Positions 16,049 through 23,417 of a stretch of 64,000 bases of DNA are shown here, one piece after another. The DNA lies in contig JAGZMY010000005.1 of assembly GCA_018363915.1 (NCBI GenBank), forward strand, positions 1 to 64,000, in the 5' to 3' direction. The first letter of the stretch is position 1; the number at the start of each line of letters is the position of its first letter. A model generated the notes under the pieces. The model did not search any database and had not been told where the DNA came from. It saw only the letters and a list, made by a program, of their open reading frames with translations. Origin of the DNA: Anaerococcus vaginalis (GTDB taxonomy: Bacteria; Bacillota; Clostridia; Tissierellales; Peptoniphilaceae). The position numbers and the translations under genes were made by a program.

Positions 16049-17416
16049 GAAAATTTTTTTAATTATTTTTTCTTGACCTTTTGAATATGGTGGATATTTT
16101 ATTTTTATATCAATATTGTTCGACCTAATCATTATAGATTTTCTGTTTGAAAAATTCATAAAACCAAATTTCCCATGATAACCACCCATTCCACTTTCGC
16201 CAACTCCTCCAAATTCTAAATTAGGATTTGTCAAATGCATTATCGTATCATTTATACAAACTCCACCAGATGATAAATCATAAGTTAGTCTATCAATATG
16301 TTCTTTATCTTCACTAAAAATATACATTGAAAGAGGCTTATCCATAAATTTTAATTTTTCTATAATTTTAAAAACATCATTGTATTCTATTACTGGAAGA
16401 ATTGGTCCAAAAATTTCTTCTTGCATAATTTTATTTGCAAAATCTACATCATCAATTATTGTAGGCTCAATTTTTAAAGTTTTTGAATTATACAAACCAC
16501 CAGTGTAAATATTTTGTCCTTCCATCAAATTAATAAGTCTTTCAAAAGAATTTTTGTCAATTATTCTTGGATAATCAGGATTTTCCAATGCTCTATCGCC
16601 ATAAAATTCTAATATTGTTTGTTTCATCAATCTTAAAAGTTCTTTTTTAACATCTTTATGAACCAACAAATAATCTGGAGCAACGCAAGTTTGTCCGCTG
16701 TTTAAAAGCTTTCCCCAAATAATTCTTTTTGCAGCAAATTTTAAATTTGCACTTTCATCAACTATGCAAGGAGATTTTCCACCAAGCTCAAGCGTAACTT
16801 TAGTCAAATTTTCACTTGCTTTTTTCATAATAATTTTTCCAACTTTTTGAGAGCCAGTAAAAAATATATGGTCGTATTTGTAAGATAAAAGTTCATCATG
16901 ACTTACTTTTTCATTATCAACGCAATAAATAAACGCCCTATCAAAACTTTCATCCAATAATTTTTTTATTATTTTTGATGTATAAGAAGATTTTTTTGAA
17001 GTTTTTAAAATTACAGTATTACCACTTGAAATCGCATTTACAATTGGATTTATTGCAAGCAAAAACGGATAATTCCATGGAGAAATAATTAAAGTCACAC
17101 CCAAAGGTTCATATCTTGTAAAAGATTTTGCAGGCATTGCCTCCATATTTGTAATCTCTCTTGTATCTTTCATCCAATCTGATAAATTTTTTAAGGAAAA
17201 ATCAATTTCTGCATAGGCACTTGCAATTTCTGAAATATAAGATTCTGTGCTTGATTTATTTAAATCCATTTTTAAGGCATAAATAATTTCTTCCTTATAC
17301 TTATCAATAGAATTTTTTAAAGTTATTAAAGCTTTTTTTCTAAAATCTTCTGTATTGGTTAAGCCAGTTCTTAAAAATATTTTTTGTTCATTTATAATTT
17401 TTTCTAATTCTTTCAT
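16043..17416 (-). CDS. NAD(P)-dependent aldehyde dehydrogenase
   Basis: A 457-residue class-3-like aldehyde dehydrogenase of the YwdH/coniferyl-aldehyde group. Cofactor and catalytic landmarks are PLGVTLIISPWNYP (about 104-117), FFTGSQKVG, the general base in LELGGKSP (about 209-216), the nucleophilic cysteine in NSGQTCVAPDY (about 240-250), EEIFGPILPV and the C-terminal GGVGESGMGGYHGK. Short class-3 forms act on medium- and long-chain or aromatic aldehydes; the substrate here is unknown. A C-terminal hydrophobic anchor is not obvious. It is a single gene with its own terminator. Confidence 0.9.
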   Translation of the reverse strand: MKELEKIINEQKIFLRTGLTNTEDFRKKALITLKNSIDKYKEEIIYALKMDLNKSSTESYISEIASAYAEIDFSLKNLSDWMKDTREITNMEAMPAKSFTRYEPLGVTLIISPWNYPFLLAINPIVNAISSGNTVILKTSKKSSYTSKIIKKLLDESFDRAFIYCVDNEKVSHDELLSYKYDHIFFTGSQKVGKIIMKKASENLTKVTLELGGKSPCIVDESANLKFAAKRIIWGKLLNSGQTCVAPDYLLVHKDVKKELLRLMKQTILEFYGDRALENPDYPRIIDKNSFERLINLMEGQNIYTGGLYNSKTLKIEPTIIDDVDFANKIMQEEIFGPILPVIEYNDVFKIIEKLKFMDKPLSMYIFSEDKEHIDRLTYDLSSGGVCINDTIMHLTNPNLEFGGVGESGMGGYHGKFGFMNFSNRKSIMIRSNNIDIKIKYPPYSKGQEKIIKKIFK

Positions 17417-17456
17417 ATCCTACCTCACTTATTTTACCTATACCCAATTTCAAACA

Positions 17457-17500
17457 ATAAAAAAACACCAGCCATAATAATTACTTATTAGGCTAGTGTT
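17457..17500 (-). terminator. Terminator of the fructose operon
   Basis: AACACCAGCC (17464-17473) pairs with GGCTAGTGTT (17491-17500), with inner ATAATAA/TTATTA pairing and a minus-strand T tract. It sits 4 bp past the fruA stop and so survived the disruption of fruA. Confidence 0.85.
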
Positions 17501-17504
17501 AAAT

Positions 17505-17999
17505 TTACTTTTCTATTTCTTTTTTCTTAAATATTCCCAAAAGAATCGCTGATACTATTGAACCAATTACAAATGATAAGGTGAAAAATAAAACTTGATT
17601 TAGTGATGCCATAGCTGGAAGTACAAATATTCCGCCGTGTGGTGCTGGTACACTTACGCTAAATACTTGTGAAAGTCTACCTGCAATCGCACTTCCTACT
17701 ACAGAAATAGGGATTATTAATTGTGGTTTTGCAGCTGCAAAAGGAATTGCTCCTTCTGTTATAAATGATAAACCTAACAAATAATTGCTTACTGCCGATT
17801 TTCTTTCATTTTCTGTAAATTTATTTTTAAAGAAAGTTGATGCAAGAGCAATTGCAATTGGTGGAACCATTCCACCTGCCATAACTGTAGCCATAAAAGC
17901 TCCGTCATTTGTTCCTATGAATGCCCATGTTGCAAAAGTATAAGCAGCTTTATTTATTGGACCACCCATATCAGCAGCCATCATTCCACCTAATCCATA
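17505..17999 (-). pseudogene. fruA: fruA 3' fragment: C-terminal part of fructose PTS EIIC
   Basis: The last 159 or so residues of a fructose-specific PTS EIIC. MMAADMGGPINKAAYTF, ANDGAF-type TNDGAFMA, GLSFITEGAIPFAA and APHGGIFV are standard FruA signatures, and in full-length FruA (about 635 residues) the DMGGPxNKAAY motif lies near residue 480. The fru reading frame stays open only to about 17999 (YGLGG before MMAAD), then meets a stop, while the last codons of the restriction-modification gene occupy the same bases. The N-terminal half of EIIC and all of EIIB are gone, so this fragment cannot transport by itself. It has no clear ribosome site. Confidence 0.88.
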
Positions 18000-19915
18000 A
18001 TTCTACCTATCTCAAATTGCAAAAAATCACCGACAGTTTTTAAGAAATCTTCTTCAGTTGGTATTGTGTCAATAACTCTATGAGCATCATAATTCCAGTC
18101 ATTACCGTTAAGTGTTATGACATCTTCTACAAAATCAATATCTTTAGTATCATCCCCATATTTATAAACATCAACAACATCTCTATATCTTTTATCAGGG
18201 TTTCCTATCTTTCTAAGACCCCTACCAGTTCTTTTATATCCATCATCTGAAAAGTCTATAAACTTAACCTTATTACGAACATCATGAGGGTATCCTGCCT
18301 TAAATATATAAATTGAAGTCTGAACTCCAGCCGATGGTTGAAATAAATCTCCTGGCATTTTTATACTAGCTAAAAGAGTATTATTTTCTAAGATTTCCTT
18401 GTTTGTATTTACTGCTTTTCCAATACCTGCACTATCTTGAATTATAATTGCAAGAAGTCCACCCTTTTCCATAAGGTTAAGACCTTGAAGTGCAAAAGGC
18501 ATACCATTTTCAGTATAAGAAAATGGAGGATTAAGTAAAACTTTTGTAGCATGATAATCTTTAAATTCATCTGTCTTACTCATTTCAAAGGCATCACCTT
18601 TTCTTATCTTACTTGAACCATCACGTCTTAAAATCATGTTAGAGCAGGCAAGGGTCCACATTTTAAGGTCAAGCTCTGTACCTAAAAGTCTTTCTTTTTT
18701 AATCTTACTAACTTCTTTTAAAAACTCATCATGACTTGTACATTTTTCTTTAGCGTCTTCAATCATTGTAGCCATAGCTGAAACCAAAAAGCCTGCTGAA
18801 CCTAGACATAAGTCCATAACCTTATCATCATAGCCTACACCAATAAGCTTTGTCATTAGTTTTGTAACATATGGTGGTGTAAGTACAATTCCATTATCCT
18901 TGCCATCTCCTATGGCATATTTTAAAAACTCACTATAAAGACTACCCATTGAATCTATATGCGATTTATCAGAGATTGTATCAAAAATATTTTTCTTAAT
19001 ATAAGCAAATATTTCTTTATTTACTGACACATCATCTTTAAAATCACTTTTCTTAGACCTAGATTTCTTAGGTGTGTCATTGTCTTTATCGACTCTTAAA
19101 ATATTAAATTGCGATAACATCATCTCACGCTTATCTTCATCTATCCAAGGCTTTTGTGATAAATTATTTTTAATCGCTTCATAAATAAGCTTACCATCTG
19201 TTTTAAAACCTGTGGTTTGACCCTTTAAATCTTCTATTTGTAAACCATCTTCGCAAGCTAGAAGACAACCAGACACATAAACAATGCGATTTGCAACAGT
19301 TATCGCATTATCATTCATTAAAGTGTTTAAATCTTTAGCCTTTTTCTCAAGAGATACTAAAGATTTCTCTAAAATTTCATGTTTTTCTTTTTCAGATAAC
19401 TCATCTTCTTTTTTATTTTCTGGAAAGTTTTTATCATCAAAATATGAAAAATCTTTATAATCAACAGTCTTTACAATATCTACACCCCTACGGAATAAAA
19501 GACATTCGGATTTAATAGATAGATCATCCCCTTCACCTTCTCCTGCAATACCTATCGCATAAATAGAGTTATAAGTAAAACTTGCCTCATCATTATCCAA
19601 AATAGACTTAGCATAATGAACTGCACCATTTAAAGCGAAATCTGTAATTGACTTTTTACTTTCGGATAAACCTTGCTTGGTTTCGCTTTTTAGAAACTCT
19701 AAACCATACTTATCTTCAATAACTACACAAGTATCTGGATAGTCTTTAAAAGTAATTGCAAAATCTGGCTTACCAAAACCTGTACCTGACTTACTTGCCT
19801 TATCTAAAGCTTCTTTTATAGACTTTGGCAAATCATGCTGCTCGCCAAACTCTACTTTAGATTTTTTAAGTTCTTCTCTAACAAAATTATCAACTCTTAA
19901 TTCAAATTTACCCAT
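17990..19915 (-). CDS. Restriction-modification fusion: PD-(D/E)xK nuclease plus N6-adenine methyltransferase (BcgI-A-like)
   Basis: A 641-residue bifunctional R-M subunit. The N-terminal domain (about 1-150) has a nuclease motif P50-D51 ... E67-D68-K69, fitting PD-(D/E)xK. A helical linker follows. The methyltransferase domain (about 300-560) has the type I-like TPPYVTKLMTKLI, SAM motif I DLCLGSAGFL (368-377) and catalytic motif IV NPPF (462-465), which marks an N6-adenine enzyme. The size and domain order match the A subunit of BcgI-type (type IIB) systems, which works with a separate specificity subunit, here the gene just upstream. The ATG follows the hsdS-like stop directly, with AAGGAG 10 nt before. 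The last codons overlap fruA sequence, so the natural C-terminus may be altered. Confidence 0.85.
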   Translation of the reverse strand: MGKFELRVDNFVREELKKSKVEFGEQHDLPKSIKEALDKASKSGTGFGKPDFAITFKDYPDTCVVIEDKYGLEFLKSETKQGLSESKKSITDFALNGAVHYAKSILDNDEASFTYNSIYAIGIAGEGEGDDLSIKSECLLFRRGVDIVKTVDYKDFSYFDDKNFPENKKEDELSEKEKHEILEKSLVSLEKKAKDLNTLMNDNAITVANRIVYVSGCLLACEDGLQIEDLKGQTTGFKTDGKLIYEAIKNNLSQKPWIDEDKREMMLSQFNILRVDKDNDTPKKSRSKKSDFKDDVSVNKEIFAYIKKNIFDTISDKSHIDSMGSLYSEFLKYAIGDGKDNGIVLTPPYVTKLMTKLIGVGYDDKVMDLCLGSAGFLVSAMATMIEDAKEKCTSHDEFLKEVSKIKKERLLGTELDLKMWTLACSNMILRRDGSSKIRKGDAFEMSKTDEFKDYHATKVLLNPPFSYTENGMPFALQGLNLMEKGGLLAIIIQDSAGIGKAVNTNKEILENNTLLASIKMPGDLFQPSAGVQTSIYIFKAGYPHDVRNKVKFIDFSDDGYKRTGRGLRKIGNPDKRYRDVVDVYKYGDDTKDIDFVEDVITLNGNDWNYDAHRVIDTIPTEEDFLKTVGDFLQFEIGRIMD

Positions 19916-21079
19916 TTATATTAATCTCCTTAATGCTTCTATTTCTTTTTCATTAGATAATTTTTCAAGCTTAATCTTTTTTGCAGTATAGGTACACATA
20001 GCTTTTTCCATATAGTCAAAATCTAGTGTGTCGCAGTCTTTTGCTGGGAGAAGAATCACTTCATCTTGTACCTTGGTCCAGCCAGCTTTATTGGTATAAC
20101 TAAATATTTGACCAAAAAGTTTATTCATAACAGTTGCAAAATATAATAAAACTTCTTTATTTTCAAAATCTAAATAATCATTTTTTAATTTAATAAGATA
20201 AGCATTATATAAAACAGAAGTATCATCCCATTGCAAATAAACATTTCCTGTAGAAACCGCACCATCTGAAACTATGTCAATCGCCTTATTGGTATAAGTC
20301 CAATCTTTTTTTCGACCATAATACATTATTCCGTTGTTACCGTCTTTGGCATTAACTAAGGGTAATTCAAATTCTTTATTTTTAGTAGTTGATAAGTCTA
20401 TTGTTTTGCTAAATGTAGAAGGATTTTTAAAACCCACATCAACCTTATCAAACAAATCCCCAACCCTAAATTCTTCATACCTATCAGCAGGCTCTACTAT
20501 TAAATCTTTATCTAAATCTTCATAAGAAAGACCAGTAACTTCTAAAGCCTTGTCAATATTTGAATCATTATCTTTTTCAAGCTCATCTATATATTTAAGC
20601 TTAATTTCTTCGATGTATTCTTCCATATAATCAAAATCAGGTGTGTCTTTGTCAATGGCTGGGAGAAGTAATTTTAAATTCACAATATCGCCCATTGATG
20701 TATCGTAACCATATCCCACAAATTGCTTTTTTAAGACTGTTAAAAGATAAATAATAATGTTCATATTAACATTGTTGCTTTTTAAAAACAAACCTTGAAA
20801 AGCTCCATTGTTACCCGTTCTATAAAAGTTTTCATTAATAAAGCCTATTTGTGCTGTACTGGATGTATAAGCGATTATTGGCTCATCTAATACTTGTAAG
20901 TATTTCTCGTCTAATAATATTTTTTGAGGATATCGGTATTGTATATTTTGACCAAAAATATGATAACCATCGTCATTAGGTTGTAGATTTTCATCTGACT
21001 TTGGAACACCCTTAATTGTTCTTTTATCAAACAAATCTCCAACCCTAAACTCTTTCCAACCTGTAGTATCTATTTTCAT
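19916..21079 (-). CDS. Restriction-modification specificity subunit with two target-recognition halves
   Basis: A 387-residue S subunit. It is built as an internal duplication: EFRVGDLFDK occurs at residues 10-19 and again at 203-212, and each half ends with a DFDYMEE/DFDYMEK motif followed by a helical segment (about 148-175 and 355-385). Each half contains one target-recognition domain, so a bipartite DNA target is expected. It should pair with the nuclease-methyltransferase encoded immediately downstream, as BcgI-B does with BcgI-A. AGGAGAT precedes the ATG, 8 bp after the truncated EIIA reading frame. No separate HsdR or helicase gene is present. Confidence 0.87.
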   Translation of the reverse strand: MKIDTTGWKEFRVGDLFDKRTIKGVPKSDENLQPNDDGYHIFGQNIQYRYPQKILLDEKYLQVLDEPIIAYTSSTAQIGFINENFYRTGNNGAFQGLFLKSNNVNMNIIIYLLTVLKKQFVGYGYDTSMGDIVNLKLLLPAIDKDTPDFDYMEEYIEEIKLKYIDELEKDNDSNIDKALEVTGLSYEDLDKDLIVEPADRYEEFRVGDLFDKVDVGFKNPSTFSKTIDLSTTKNKEFELPLVNAKDGNNGIMYYGRKKDWTYTNKAIDIVSDGAVSTGNVYLQWDDTSVLYNAYLIKLKNDYLDFENKEVLLYFATVMNKLFGQIFSYTNKAGWTKVQDEVILLPAKDCDTLDFDYMEKAMCTYTAKKIKLEKLSNEKEIEALRRLI

Positions 21080-21087
21080 TTTATCTC

Positions 21088-21534
21088 CTACCTTTTTAAA
21101 TCATTATAATTTGTTGTGGATATAAAGTCTTCATATTTATCTCTAAAAGTCGTTTCCACCCAATCATGATCGCATCCTAAAGCATGTAAACTTGATCTTA
21201 AACCTTTATAAATTTCTTGTTTTAAACTAGTTTTTCCTGAAAAAGAATCTTCTCCATCAAAAGCCTCATAATCGACTCCTTCTGATTTTTTTGCAAATAA
21301 AACTGCAGGTTCTTTTACAGTGTCAACTTTTGCGTGTGGCATTGCAATTCCTTCACCTAAAGCAGTAGAAGTTTCTTCTTCTCTTTTAATTAAACCCTCT
21401 TTAAATTCTTCTTTACTTCCAACAATCCCTTCATCAAAAAACTTTTGAGCAATCTCATCAATAACATCCATTTTATTTGATGATTTAAGCTCCATAATCA
21501 TAAGCTTTCTTTTTAATAAATCTTTTATTTCCAT
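21088..21534 (-). pseudogene. fruA: fruA 5' fragment: EIIA-Fru fused to an unrelated tail
   Basis: Residues 1-97 are the N-terminal two thirds of a fructose PTS EIIA domain, including the phosphorylated histidine H67 in GEGIAMPHAK and the conserved GVDYEAFDGED. Homology then stops abruptly at about residue 97 (base 21243). The next 50 residues, beginning FSGKTSLKQEIYKGLRSS, do not look like EIIA, EIIB or EIIC and I do not recognise them; they may be the truncated end of a gene carried in with the R-M cassette. The start overlaps fruK by 10 bp, the native arrangement of the fru operon. Confidence 0.85.
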
Positions 21535-22439
21535 TCTTCTACCTCAACTTTCTCAAGAATTTTATAAATCAATTCTTTTTCTGCTATATCTGGGCTAAAA
21601 GCAGTTGCACTTCCACAAGCTATTGCAAGTTTATATGAATCAAGTTTTGAAAGTCCTTTCATATAACCATAAATATATCCTGCAACCATGCTATCCCCAC
21701 TTCCTACAGAATTAATTAATTTTCCTTCAATAGGTCTTGCTTTATAAACTATATTACTATCAATAAACATTGAGCCATCTTTACCAAGTGAAACAATTAC
21801 ATTTTCAGCACCTTGGTCAATTAATTTTCTAGCATATTTTACAATTTTTTCATCACTATCAATTTCATCATCAAAAATTTCAGAAAGCTCATCCTTATTT
21901 GGCTTTACCAAAAATGGTTTATAAGATGAGAGTTTATATAATTTTTTACCAGAAGTATCTAGAGCAAATCTTACATTATCCATTTCAAGTAAATTTACAA
22001 TAACCCTATAAAAATCATCTCCCAAAGATTTTGGAATTGAACCAGATATTATTACAAAATCATCTTCTTGCAATTGGTCTAAATAATTTAAAAATTCTTC
22101 AATTTCTTCTTCTTTAATTTGAGGACCTTGGGCATTTATTTCAGTTTCTGTTTCATATTTTAATTTTACATTAATTCTAGAATCATCTTCTATTCTCGTA
22201 AAATCTTCCGCGATTCCCAAATCATTTAATTTTTTTCTAATAAAATCTCCTGTAAACCCACCAAGAAAACCAATATTTATAGATTTTTCTCCAAGATTTT
22301 TCAAAAGTTTTGAAACCATAATTCCTTTTCCACCAGGATATTTTTCTTCTGTATTACTTCTTAAAGTTTCTCCATCAGAAAACTGATCTATTTTTATAAC
22401 ATAATCTATCGATGGATTTAAGGTAAGTGTGTAAATCAT
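21525..22439 (-). CDS. fruK: 1-phosphofructokinase
   Basis: A 304-residue PfkB-family kinase that converts fructose 1-phosphate to fructose 1,6-bisphosphate. Landmarks are TLNPSIDYVI (5-14), the first PfkB signature PGGKGIMVSKLLKNLG (about 35-50), KPNKDEL (about 183-189) and the second signature with the catalytic base SVGSGDSMVAGYIYG (about 245-259). FruK normally works with FruA, which imports fructose as fructose 1-phosphate, but here fruA is broken directly downstream. No fruR (DeoR-type) gene precedes it. GGAGGAG lies just before the ATG. Confidence 0.93.
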   Translation of the reverse strand: MIYTLTLNPSIDYVIKIDQFSDGETLRSNTEEKYPGGKGIMVSKLLKNLGEKSINIGFLGGFTGDFIRKKLNDLGIAEDFTRIEDDSRINVKLKYETETEINAQGPQIKEEEIEEFLNYLDQLQEDDFVIISGSIPKSLGDDFYRVIVNLLEMDNVRFALDTSGKKLYKLSSYKPFLVKPNKDELSEIFDDEIDSDEKIVKYARKLIDQGAENVIVSLGKDGSMFIDSNIVYKARPIEGKLINSVGSGDSMVAGYIYGYMKGLSKLDSYKLAIACGSATAFSPDIAEKELIYKILEKVEVEEWK

Positions 22440-22538
22440 TTCTCCTCCTCAATAATTTCATTTATTTTTTTATTTATTTTAGAAAATAAATATTTTTAAT
22501 TTAATATCAACTCTTATCCAAAAAAATGAGTCAAGATT

Positions 22539-22564
22539 ATTATAGTACATTTCACATAGAAATG
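22539..22564 (-). promoter_or_regulatory. Candidate fruK promoter box and operator
   Basis: A minus-strand TATAAT (22544-22539) lies next to the inverted repeat CATTTC-ACATA-GAAATG (22548-22564) within the promoter spacer. No good -35 hexamer is present, as often in activated or repressed promoters. Tentative. Confidence 0.4.
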
Positions 22565-22647
22565 GAGCTTTTTACTTTAAATATTGATTTTTTCTTTTCA
22601 ACTTGTACAGTTAATATACAAAAATCATTTGAATCGAGGTGAAAATA

Positions 22648-22989
22648 ATGACATTTTTAATTCAATGGATTGCAAACGCAATTAGTCTTTATCTTCTTGA
22701 TATTTTATTTGATGGAATAACTTTTACAGAAAATAAGGCAATAATAATTACAGCTTTAATATTGATGTTTGTAAATGCAATTATAAAACCAATTTTAAAA
22801 TTATTATCTCTACCATTAACAATTGTAACTTTTGGTTTATTTTCTTTTATAGTAAACGCAATTGTTTTACAAATTACATTTAATCTTGCAAGTGGTGCAA
22901 GCATAAATTCATTTGGAACTGCTTTAATTGCATCAATAATTCTTGCAATAATAAATCCTACAATAAGCAATTTTTTCGACAAAAAATAA
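22648..22989 (+). CDS. Small membrane protein, phage-holin superfamily IV-like (DUF360/YvlD type)
   Basis: A 113-residue protein with four hydrophobic segments (about 3-22, 28-50, 57-78, 88-108). The pattern FVNAIIKPILKLLSLPLTIVTFGLFSFIVNAIVL is the hallmark of the YvlD/PhageHolin_4_2 family of bacterial inner-membrane proteins, given here in parts: NAIIKPILKLLSLPLTI and TFGLFSFIVNAIVL. The function is unknown; YvlD-type proteins are linked to envelope stress in Bacillus. Start: ATG at 22648 with GAGGTG 7 nt upstream. A GTG nine bases earlier lies inside that ribosome site and is rejected. Confidence 0.8.
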   Translation: MTFLIQWIANAISLYLLDILFDGITFTENKAIIITALILMFVNAIIKPILKLLSLPLTIVTFGLFSFIVNAIVLQITFNLASGASINSFGTALIASIILAIINPTISNFFDKK

Positions 22990-23020
22990 GACTCTTGTAT
23001 TTTTACAAGAGCCTTTTTTG
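22990..23020 (+). terminator. Terminator of the YvlD-like gene
   Basis: CTCTTGTA (22992-22999) pairs with TACAAGAG (23004-23011) around TTTT, then a run of T (23014-23019). Confidence 0.88.
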
Positions 23021-23035
23021 ATTACAATTTAATTT

Positions 23036-23302
23036 TTATGACAATTTAAATTTTTCCTCATTATTTATTAATTCTTTTTCTTTAATTTCTATATCATCAA
23101 TTCTTATAAATCTATCCTTAGACAATTTTTCCAAAAATAAATCTATTTTTTCTCTATCTCCTTGAATATTTAATTCAACATCTCCATCATATAAATTATT
23201 TACATCTCCAGTTAAGCCAAGTTCATTTGCAAGCAAATAAGATTTATATCTAAAGCCAACTCCTTGTACTCTCCCTTTAAAAATCATATTATATCTTTTC
23301 AT
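23036..23302 (-). CDS. acyP: Acylphosphatase
   Basis: An 88-residue acylphosphatase that hydrolyses acyl-phosphate bonds. The signature GRVQGVGFRYKSYLLA (10-25) contains the phosphate-binding loop and the catalytic Arg (R18). The second motif, usually GWVRN, is GDVNN (32-36), retaining the catalytic Asn position. Length is normal. The ATG is preceded by AAGGAG. Monocistronic. Confidence 0.92.
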   Translation of the reverse strand: MKRYNMIFKGRVQGVGFRYKSYLLANELGLTGDVNNLYDGDVELNIQGDREKIDLFLEKLSKDRFIRIDDIEIKEKELINNEEKFKLS

Positions 23303-23350
23303 TTTTTTCTCCTTATTTATTTTCTACCCATCAAAATCAAAAAATATTTC

Positions 23351-23378
23351 TTTACAAAAATTATTATAAGCATATAGT
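23351..23378 (+). promoter_or_regulatory. Promoter of copA
   Basis: TTTACA (23351-23356), 16 bp, TATAGT (23373-23378). The predicted start of transcription falls at the edge of the dyad at 23384-23404. Confidence 0.6.
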
Positions 23379-23383
23379 AAAAA

Positions 23384-23404
23384 TAACACCCCCACACGGT
23401 GTTA
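23384..23404 (+). promoter_or_regulatory. Candidate CsoR operator
   Basis: TAACACC (23384-23390) and GGTGTTA (23398-23404) form a perfect 7-bp dyad around CCCACAC. This GC-rich pseudo-palindrome just downstream of the copA promoter resembles CsoR operators and lies in the operon that encodes CsoR. The assignment is by context. Confidence 0.6.
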
Positions 23405-23417
23405 GTTAGGAGGTAAA

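Noticed and set aside
17990..21079. Type I restriction-modification system.
   Set aside because: No HsdR helicase is present and the nuclease motif is fused to the methyltransferase, which fits a BcgI-like two-subunit enzyme.
21088..21534. EIIA as a complete small single-domain PTS protein.
   Set aside because: Homology stops at two thirds of the domain and the EIIC end is stranded beyond the R-M genes, so a broken fruA explains both pieces.
22648..22989. Phage holin, hence a prophage remnant.
   Set aside because: The family name is historical; the sequence fits the chromosomal YvlD type and no phage genes are near.
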